Below, in pieces: positions 1 through 5,816 of a stretch of DNA of 11,550 bases (its first letter is position 1; every line of letters begins with the position of its first letter). The DNA lies in contig JBELMB010000162.1 in the NCBI GenBank assembly GCA_042088665.1, forward strand, positions 1-11,550, in the 5' to 3' direction. The position numbers and the translations under genes are program-made. Under the pieces are notes generated by a model. The model made no database searches and was not told the origin of the DNA. It was given only the letters and a program-made list of their open reading frames with translations. The DNA is from JBELMB01 sp042088665 (lineage in GTDB: Bacteria > Pseudomonadota > Alphaproteobacteria > Rhodobacterales > Rhodobacteraceae).

Positions 1-1554
1 GGCTCTGACCGGCTGGCGCGGCTTGAGGCGCTCCTTGATGAGTTCTCGAACGCCGATGGTCTCGACCCCAAGCGCCGCGACCGCCTGCAGTCGGATATCC
101 GCGACGAGGCGCAGGCGCTGGGGGTCGAGGAGGACCTCGGGTTGTCCCGCGCCTCCTGCACCGCAGAGGCCATCACGCGCATCGACCGGTTCGTCTGCGA
201 CGTCAAGGAAAGCCAGTTCGGCGAAGGCCTGCATGTCTGGGGCCGCGCGCCGGGCGATGATGGCCATCCGGGCGCAGAGGCTCCAGCCGATGTGCCGCTG
301 TTTGACACCGCGCCTTCTGCGCGGGCAGAGCGACGCGCGCTGCTGGAGGCGCTGGACGGGCGTCGGATCGCGGCGGGTCCGTCCGGGTCTCCCTACCGTG
401 GGCGCGCGGATGTGCTGCCGACGGGGCGCAATCTCTTTACCACCGACCCGCGGTCCGTGCCGACCCGCGCGGCCTATGCCCAGGGGGTAAGGCTTGGCGA
501 GGAACTGGTGCGCCGCCACTTGCAGGACGAAGGCGACTGGCCCCGCGCGCTGATCGTCGATCTATGGGGATCGGCCACCATGCGCACCGCAGGCGAGGAA
601 TTCGCCATGGCCTTGCACCTGATGGGTGTGCGCCCGCGCTGGGACGTCGGGTCAGAGCGGGTCTCGGGCATCGAAATCCTGCCCATCGCAGAGCTGAACC
701 GCCCCCGGCTTGATGTCACATTGCGCGTCTCCGGCCTGTTCCGCGATGTCTTTCCGACGCTCTCGGCGCTGTTCTCGCAGGCGGTGCGGGCGCTTGGCGC
801 GCGCGACGAGGCCCCCGACTGGAACCCCTTTGTGGGCCGCGAGGAACCCGCTGAACTGGCGCGTGTCTTTGGGCCTGCGCCGGGGCAATTCGGCTTGGCG
901 ATGGGCGCGTCGGTCGAGGATTACACCGAAGCGGGACGGCGCGCCGCGGGCGAGGCCTGGCTGGCCGCATCCGCCTATGCGCTGGACGGGGACGCGGCCG
1001 TGGCCAATGCGCCGGGGATCGCCGCGCGCGTGGCGGCCGCGGACAGTTTCGTGCATCTGCACGACCTTCCCGAAACAGACCTGTTGCTGGCCGCAGATCA
1101 CGCCGCGCATGAGGGCGGCTTTGCCGCGGCGCAGGCCGTGACCGGCGGGCGGGCGGCGCTTTATCATCTCGACATCACCCGGCCAGAGACCCCGCGCGCC
1201 CGCAGCCTGCGCGAAGAGATCGCCCGCGTCGTTCAGGCCCGCGCGGCCAACCCGGCATGGATTGACGGGATGAAACCGCATGGCTTCCGCGGTGCGGCAG
1301 AAATCGCTGCCACGCTGGACCACATGGCCGCCTTCGCGCATCTGGCCCGTGCCGTGCCGGCGCATCTGTTCGACCTTTATCACGAGGCCACGCTGGGCGA
1401 TCCCCAGACCCGCGCCTTTCTCGCCGAAGCCAACCCGGAGGCGCTCGCGGCGATGCAGGAGCGGTTTGATGCGCTGGCCAGCGCGGGCCTCTGGGTGACA
1501 CGCCGCAACTCGATCCGCGCCGACATGACGGCGCTGCAGGGGGCGGCGGAATGA
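1..1554 (+). CDS. cobN: Aerobic cobaltochelatase subunit CobN, C-terminal part (5' end outside window)
   Basis: This is the large subunit of the ATP-dependent cobaltochelatase. With CobS and CobT it inserts Co2+ into hydrogenobyrinic acid a,c-diamide in the cytoplasm. The frame is open from base 1 to the TGA at 1552-1554, giving 517 residues, roughly the last 40% of a protein that is usually about 1,250-1,280 residues. Family landmarks include CDVKESQFGEGLHVWG (fragment residues 66-81), a segment with PTGRNLFTTDP (around 140-150), LIVDLWGSATMRTAGEE (around 185-200), and IEILPIAELNRPRLDVTLR (around 224-242). Near the end, IDGMKPHGFRGAAEIAATLD is also typical of CobN. An internal start near base 142 would cut through conserved sequence, so I treat the gene as 5'-truncated by the window only. 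The magnesium-chelatase subunit BchH/ChlH is a relative, but the cob neighbours decide the assignment. The stop overlaps the cobG start by 4 bases. Neither cobS nor cobT is in the window. Confidence 0.96.
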   Translation, partial: GSDRLARLEALLDEFSNADGLDPKRRDRLQSDIRDEAQALGVEEDLGLSRASCTAEAITRIDRFVCDVKESQFGEGLHVWGRAPGDDGHPGAEAPADVPLFDTAPSARAERRALLEALDGRRIAAGPSGSPYRGRADVLPTGRNLFTTDPRSVPTRAAYAQGVRLGEELVRRHLQDEGDWPRALIVDLWGSATMRTAGEEFAMALHLMGVRPRWDVGSERVSGIEILPIAELNRPRLDVTLRVSGLFRDVFPTLSALFSQAVRALGARDEAPDWNPFVGREEPAELARVFGPAPGQFGLAMGASVEDYTEAGRRAAGEAWLAASAYALDGDAAVANAPGIAARVAAADSFVHLHDLPETDLLLAADHAAHEGGFAAAQAVTGGRAALYHLDITRPETPRARSLREEIARVVQARAANPAWIDGMKPHGFRGAAEIAATLDHMAAFAHLARAVPAHLFDLYHEATLGDPQTRAFLAEANPEALAAMQERFDALASAGLWVTRRNSIRADMTALQGAAE

Positions 1555-2843
1555 GCGCGCTTGTCACCGAGCCGGAAGGCGATCCCATGGCCAGCGCTGC
1601 GCTGGATGGCCTTGAGCCACCCGCCACAGGGCCGGATGAACCGCCAACAGGATCGCCCGTGGTCAAGGGCTGGTGCCCCGGCGCCCATCGCCCGATGATG
1701 TCTGGCGACGGTCTGGTGGTGCGCGTGCGGCCATTCCGGGCGCATTTGTCCGCGGATCAGGCGCAGGCGCTGTGCGAACTGGCGCAGCGTTTCGGCAATG
1801 GCACGCTGGACCTGACATCGCGCGCGAACCTGCAGATCCGCGGTGTGACAGAGGCCGATCACCCGGCGCTTTTGACCGCGCTTGACGGGCTTGGCCTGAT
1901 CGACGCGGATCCGGCGGTGGAAGGCCATCGCAACATTCTCGTGGACCCGGACTGGGTCGCAGGCGATCTGACAGACCGGCTCCATGCCGCGCTGCTGGAG
2001 AGTTTGCCGCGGCTGTCCGCATCGGGTGCGCGCGGACCAGAGCGCCAGCCAGAGACCGATCCTGGTTCATGCCCTCAGGCGATTCCGGAAAAGATGGGCT
2101 TTGCCATCGACACCGGGCGCATCGCCCGGCTGGCGCAGGGATCTGCCGATTTCCGCTTCGAGCTATGCGCGGCGGGCAGGCTGATCCTGCGCGCCGACGG
2201 GGCCGCGCTGGGCCGACCGGTGGACGCAGACACTGCCCCGCAGGCGCTTGGCGCTCTGGTCCGGTGGTTCGTGCAAAGCGGCGGGCCTGCCGCGGGCCGG
2301 ATGGCGAAACACCTGCGCGTGTCTGACCTGCCCGCAGAATGGCAGGTGGTGGCCCCGCGCGCGCAGTCCCCGGACGCCGCGCTGGGGGCCGTGCCACAAG
2401 GCACCATCCTTGGCGTGCCCTTTGGCAAGATCGAGGCCGCGGCGATGTCCGCCCTGATCCGCCAAAGTGGCACAAAAGCGCTGCGCGTCATGCTGGGCCG
2501 CAGGCTCTGGCTGCGGGGGGCGCAGCTGTCACAGGCCGAAGGGTTTGTCACCGATCCGGCCTCGCCGCTGCTGTCCGCCCATGCCTGCCCCGGCGCGCCG
2601 TTCTGCCCGCAAGCAGAGGTCGTGACCCGGACCACCGCCCGCGTCCTTGGCCAGCGCCTGCGCGCGGGGCAAACCCTGCATGTCTCGGGCTGCCCCAAAG
2701 GCTGTGCGCATCCGCGTGCGGCGGATGTGACCCTCGTGGGTCAAAACGGTGCTTTCGATCTTGTCCTGAACGGCACGCCGTGGGATGAGCCCCGCCAGCG
2801 TGGGCTGACGCCCGCAGATTTGACGTCCTTGAGCGGGCTGTAG
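1551..2843 (+). CDS. cobG: Precorrin-3B synthase CobG (oxygen-dependent)
   Basis: CobG is an iron-sulfur monooxygenase that uses O2 to hydroxylate C20 of precorrin-3A and form the gamma-lactone, giving precorrin-3B, the step that primes ring contraction. The 430 residues have the nitrite/sulfite-reductase-like layout. A ferredoxin-like half-domain starts at VVKGWCPGAHRPM (37-49) and continues to SRANLQIRG (90-98). A second half ends in the [4Fe-4S] cysteine set C346, C352 (CPGAPFC) and C381, C385 (SGCPKGC). The ATG at 1551 overlaps the cobN stop (ATGA) and has AGGGGG at 1538-1543 as ribosome binding site. A later in-frame ATG at 1587 is possible. Two oddities stand out: about 36 residues precede the conserved GWCPGA, and an inserted-looking stretch lies at 156-178 between LPRL and PEKMGFAID. 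Sulfite or nitrite reductase is unlikely given the context. Some Rhodobacter species use CobZ for this step, but this one carries CobG. Confidence 0.94.
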   Translation: MSALVTEPEGDPMASAALDGLEPPATGPDEPPTGSPVVKGWCPGAHRPMMSGDGLVVRVRPFRAHLSADQAQALCELAQRFGNGTLDLTSRANLQIRGVTEADHPALLTALDGLGLIDADPAVEGHRNILVDPDWVAGDLTDRLHAALLESLPRLSASGARGPERQPETDPGSCPQAIPEKMGFAIDTGRIARLAQGSADFRFELCAAGRLILRADGAALGRPVDADTAPQALGALVRWFVQSGGPAAGRMAKHLRVSDLPAEWQVVAPRAQSPDAALGAVPQGTILGVPFGKIEAAAMSALIRQSGTKALRVMLGRRLWLRGAQLSQAEGFVTDPASPLLSAHACPGAPFCPQAEVVTRTTARVLGQRLRAGQTLHVSGCPKGCAHPRAADVTLVGQNGAFDLVLNGTPWDEPRQRGLTPADLTSLSGL

Positions 2844-2846
2844 CAG

Positions 2847-3476
2847 ATGCCTTACACCTACGAAACCGATGGCGCGGCAATCTATCGCCAGTCCTTTGCC
2901 ACCATCCGCAACGAAGCCGACCTTGCCCGGTTCGCCCCCGATGAGGAACAGGTTGCCGTGCGCATGATCCATGCCGCGGGGATGGTCGGGCTGTCTGAGT
3001 ACCTGCGCTTTTCCCCGGGGTTCGCCGCGGCGGGGCGCGCCGCACTGGAGGCCGGTGCGCCGATCCTGTGCGATGCGCGCATGGTCTCCGAAGGGATCAC
3101 GCGCAAACGTTTGCCCGCGGACAACGCGGTGATCTGCACGCTGCATGATCCCGCCACCCCCCCACTGGCGGCACAGATGTCCAACACCCGCTCCGCCGCC
3201 GCGCTGGAACTGTGGCGCCCGCATCTGGCCGGGGCCGTGGTGGCCATCGGCAATGCGCCCACGGCGCTGTTTCACCTGCTCAACATGCTTGAGGATCCCG
3301 ACTGCCCGCGGCCCGCGGCGATCATCGGCTGCCCGGTAGGCTTTGTCGGCGCAGTGGAATCCAAGGACGCGCTATGGGCGGCGCAGCCGGTGCCCTGCTG
3401 CATCGTCAACGGTCGGCTCGGCGGCTCTGCCATCACCGTGGCGGCGCTCAATGCGCTGGCGAGCCGCGCGGAATGA
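2847..3476 (+). CDS. cobH: Precorrin-8X methylmutase CobH
   Basis: CobH moves the methyl group from C11 to C12 of precorrin-8X, giving hydrogenobyrinic acid, the first orange corrin of the pathway. It is cofactor-free and cytoplasmic. The 209-residue length is normal for the CobH/CbiC family. The catalytic histidine is visible as H42 in VRMIHAAGMVGLSEYLRFSP (38-57), matching His43 of the Pseudomonas denitrificans enzyme. Other family segments are DARMVSEGITRKRLP, which supplies the active-site arginine/lysine region, NTRSAAALELW, AIGNAPTALFHLL and the C-terminal GCPVGFVGAVESK. The gene starts 3 bases after the cobG stop, and its own TGA overlaps the cobI ATG. Upstream Shine-Dalgarno sequence is weak, so translation is probably coupled to cobG. 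Confidence 0.97.
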   Translation: MPYTYETDGAAIYRQSFATIRNEADLARFAPDEEQVAVRMIHAAGMVGLSEYLRFSPGFAAAGRAALEAGAPILCDARMVSEGITRKRLPADNAVICTLHDPATPPLAAQMSNTRSAAALELWRPHLAGAVVAIGNAPTALFHLLNMLEDPDCPRPAAIIGCPVGFVGAVESKDALWAAQPVPCCIVNGRLGGSAITVAALNALASRAE

Positions 3477-4198
3477 CCGGCATCCTGCACGGCGTCGGGC
3501 TGGGCCCCGGGGATCCCGAGCTCATGAGCCTGCGTGCCCATCGCCTGCTGGGTGCTGCGCGCCACGTGGCCTATTTCCGCAAGGCGGGCCGCAAGGGCCA
3601 TGCGCTGACCATCGCCGAGGCGCTCTTGCCCCGCGACGCGCAGCATTTTGCCATGGAATACCCCGTGACCACGGAAATCCCGGTCAAGGACCCGCGGTAC
3701 AATGCGCTGCTTGCGGCCTTCTACGAGGACTGCGCGGCGCATCTGCGCGGGCTGGTCGACGCGGGCGAAGAGGTCGTCGTGCTGTGCGAGGGGGATCCGT
3801 TTTTCTATGGCTCCTTCATGCACCTCTATACGCGGCTGTCGCCGGTTGTCCCGGTGCAGGTCACCCCGGGCATCACCGGCATGTCCGCGGCATGGACCGC
3901 CACGGATCTGCCGATCACCTGGGGCGACGATGTGATGACCGTCCTCATGGGCACGCTGCCCGAGGCGCAGCTGACCGCGCGCATGGCGGAGGCCGACGCG
4001 CTGGTGATCATGAAGATCGGGCGCAACATCGACAAGGTGCGCAGCGCGCTGCGCGCCGCGGGCAAGTTCGACGCGGCATGGCTGGTGGAGTTTGCCAGCC
4101 AGCAGGGCCAGACCGTTCAGCGCCTGTCCGAGGCCGAAGGCCGTGTCACGCCCTATTTCTCGATCATCCTCGTGCACGGGCAGGGGCGGCGGCCATGA
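3473..4198 (+). CDS. cobI: Precorrin-2 C20-methyltransferase CobI
   Basis: CobI transfers a methyl group from S-adenosylmethionine to C20 of precorrin-2, making precorrin-3A. The 241 residues show the tetrapyrrole methylase fold: a glycine-rich loop GVGLGPGDPELMSL (7-20), CEGDPFFYGSFMHLY (105-119) lining the SAM pocket, VTPGITGMSAA (130-140), and KIGRN in the C-terminal half. EGDPFFYGSF with a CobI/CbiL-like length separates it from CobA, CobJ and CobM. The reading frame is open further upstream, but the ATG at 3473 directly precedes the conserved GVGLGPGDP and makes a 4-base ATGA overlap with cobH, so I chose it. It ends in another ATGA overlap with cobJ. No anomalies are seen in the protein. 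Confidence 0.96.
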   Translation: MTGILHGVGLGPGDPELMSLRAHRLLGAARHVAYFRKAGRKGHALTIAEALLPRDAQHFAMEYPVTTEIPVKDPRYNALLAAFYEDCAAHLRGLVDAGEEVVVLCEGDPFFYGSFMHLYTRLSPVVPVQVTPGITGMSAAWTATDLPITWGDDVMTVLMGTLPEAQLTARMAEADALVIMKIGRNIDKVRSALRAAGKFDAAWLVEFASQQGQTVQRLSEAEGRVTPYFSIILVHGQGRRP

Positions 4199-5076
4199 CT
4201 GGTGTGCGTGGGGCGACGGGCGAGATCGGAGCGACCGGCAAGACTGGGACGACGGGCGAGACTGGGGCGACGGGCGAGACTGGGGCGACGGGCGAGACTG
4301 GGACGACGGGCCAGACTGAGGCGACGGTCGGGCACGGCTGGCTGCGGATCGTCGGGCTTGGCCCCGGGGCAGAGACCCTTGTCACCGCGCAAGCCCAGGA
4401 GACGCTGGACGCCGCAGAGCACCTGATCGGCTACATCCCTTACGTCGCCCGCGTGCCCGACCGGCCCGGACTGGTCAAACACGCCAGCGACAACCGGGTC
4501 GAACTGGAGCGCGCGCAACACGCCCTGCACCTCGCCGCCGGGGGCGCGCGCGTGGCGGTGGTTTCTTCCGGGGATCCGGGTGTCTTTGCCATGGCGGCCG
4601 CGGTCTTTGAGGCGGTGGACACCGGGCCGGAGGCCTGGCGCACCCTCGACATCGAGGTCCAGCCCGGTATCACTGCCATGCTCGCCGCCGCGGCCCGTGC
4701 CGGGGCACCACTGGGCCATGATTTCTGCGCCATCAACCTAAGCGACAATCTCAAGCCATGGGCGTTGATCGAAAAGCGTCTGCGCCTCGCGGTCGAGGCG
4801 GATTTTGCCATGGCCTTTTACAACCCGCGCTCAAAAGCGCGGCCAGAGGGCTTTGTGCGCACGCTCGATACCCTGCGCGAGACCTGCGAACCGGAGCGGC
4901 TGATCGTCTTTGCCCGGGCGGTCTCTACCCCGGACGAAGAGCTGCGGATCGTGCCGCTGCGCGAGGCAAGGCCCGAGATGGCGGATATGCGCACCGTGGT
5001 GCTGGTGGGGTCGTCGCTGACGCGCCGCGTGGCGGGGACCGATCTGGTCTATACGCCGAGGTCTGTCCCGGCATGA
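4195..5076 (+). CDS. cobJ: Precorrin-3B C17-methyltransferase CobJ with collagen-like N-terminal extension
   Basis: CobJ methylates C17 of precorrin-3B and drives ring contraction, producing precorrin-4. The 293 residues contain the tetrapyrrole methylase core: RIVGLGPGAETLVT (51-64), GYIPYV (79-84), VVSSGDPGVFAMAAAVFE (122-139), VQPGITAMLAAAARAGAPLG (155-174), then HDFCAINLSDNLKPW (175-189) and AFYNPRSKARPE, all typical of CobJ/CbiH. The first 47 residues are extra: residues 6-41 are twelve Gly-X-Y triplets, mostly ending in Thr, encoded by six 18-base units. The ATG at 4195 gives an ATGA overlap with cobI and has AGGGG at 4182-4186. A start after the repeat is not excluded, but no good candidate is visible before the core. 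The last 28 bases overlap the 3' end of cobK on the other strand. Confidence 0.95.
   Translation: MTGVRGATGEIGATGKTGTTGETGATGETGATGETGTTGQTEATVGHGWLRIVGLGPGAETLVTAQAQETLDAAEHLIGYIPYVARVPDRPGLVKHASDNRVELERAQHALHLAAGGARVAVVSSGDPGVFAMAAAVFEAVDTGPEAWRTLDIEVQPGITAMLAAAARAGAPLGHDFCAINLSDNLKPWALIEKRLRLAVEADFAMAFYNPRSKARPEGFVRTLDTLRETCEPERLIVFARAVSTPDEELRIVPLREARPEMADMRTVVLVGSSLTRRVAGTDLVYTPRSVPA
4210..4317 (+). repeat. 18-base in-frame tandem repeat in cobJ (collagen-like Gly-X-Y)
   Basis: Six consecutive 18-base units run 4210-4227, 4228-4245, 4246-4263, 4264-4281, 4282-4299 and 4300-4317. The fourth and fifth are identical, and the others differ at a few positions. The unit reads GGG-(G/A)CG-ACG-GGC-GAG-ACT and encodes G-(A/T)-T-G-(E/K/Q)-(T/I), so the tract is twelve Gly-X-Y triplets at CobJ residues 6-41. 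It lies entirely before the methyltransferase core. The pattern resembles bacterial and phage collagen-like stalks, but proline is absent, so triple-helix formation is uncertain. Confidence 0.93.
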
Positions 5077-5816
5077 GGCTGCGTGCGCGCGATCCAGGTC
5101 ATCACTCCGGCCACGTCATGCGCCTGTGTGCGGGCGGGCAGGGCGGGGCGGTCGATCATGACGACCTCAAGCCCCAGCGCGCGCGCCGCGTCGATCTTGG
5201 CCCGCGCGCCGCTGCCGCCCGAGTTCTTCGACACGACAAGCCCGATGCGATGTGCCTGCATCAGCGCCAGATCGGCGTCAAAGCCGAAAGGCCCCCGGTC
5301 CACGACCACGTGGTGCTGCGGCAGCGGGGGCGGGTTCTGAGGCGGATCGACAAGGCGCAGGAGATACCAGTGCTGGGGGTTGGGCGCAAATTCCGCCAGA
5401 TGCATGCGCCCCACGGCCAGCATGACGCGTGCAGCGGGACGCCGAAGCGCCGCAACGGCCCCGGCGATATCGGCCACATGGGTCCAGCGATCACCTGTGG
5501 CGGCCTGCCACGGCGCCCGCGTCAGGGCGATCAGCGGCACGCGGGCCTGCGCGCAGGCCGCGACGGCGTTGGCGCTCATTCGCGCCGCAAAAGGGTGCGT
5601 GGCGTCGATCACATGGGTGGTGCCATGCGCTGTCAAATGGTCGACCAGCCCTGCCACGCCGCCAAAGCCGCCCACCCGTTGGGGCAGCGGCTGGCGCACG
5701 GGCCGATCCACGCGCCCGGCAAAAGAGACGGTGCCGCGCAGGCCATCGGCGGCCAGGGCCTTGCACAGGGCCGTGGCCTCTGTCGTGCCACCAAGAATGA
5801 GCAGGTTGGGCTGCAT
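5049..5816 (-). CDS. cobK: Precorrin-6A reductase CobK
   Basis: CobK uses NADPH to reduce precorrin-6A to precorrin-6B. The 255 residues begin with the nucleotide-binding loop NLLILGGTTEATALCKAL (4-21), followed by FAGR (33-36), VIDATHPFAARMSANA (69-84), RGPF (174-177) and VSKNSGGSGARAKIDAAR (195-212), all hallmarks of CobK/CbiJ. It is the only - strand gene here. Its 3' end overlaps cobJ by 28 bases, and its ATG (5814-5816) shares two bases with the cobL ATG inside CATG. An in-frame GTG at 5823-5825 has GGGAG at 5834-5838 eight bases upstream and may be the real start, adding three residues. The open frame continues to about 6704, but that extension is antisense to cobL and low in complexity, so I reject it. 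Its promoter, if separate, must lie inside cobL. Confidence 0.95.
   Translation of the reverse strand: MQPNLLILGGTTEATALCKALAADGLRGTVSFAGRVDRPVRQPLPQRVGGFGGVAGLVDHLTAHGTTHVIDATHPFAARMSANAVAACAQARVPLIALTRAPWQAATGDRWTHVADIAGAVAALRRPAARVMLAVGRMHLAEFAPNPQHWYLLRLVDPPQNPPPLPQHHVVVDRGPFGFDADLALMQAHRIGLVVSKNSGGSGARAKIDAARALGLEVVMIDRPALPARTQAHDVAGVMTWIARTQPHAGTDLGV

Noticed and set aside
4153..4719. - strand open frame with Leu-Ala-Arg-Arg-Pro repeats opposite cobJ
   Set aside because: The periodic peptide is simply the reverse-strand reading of the 18-base cobJ repeat. It has no start context and no conserved domain.
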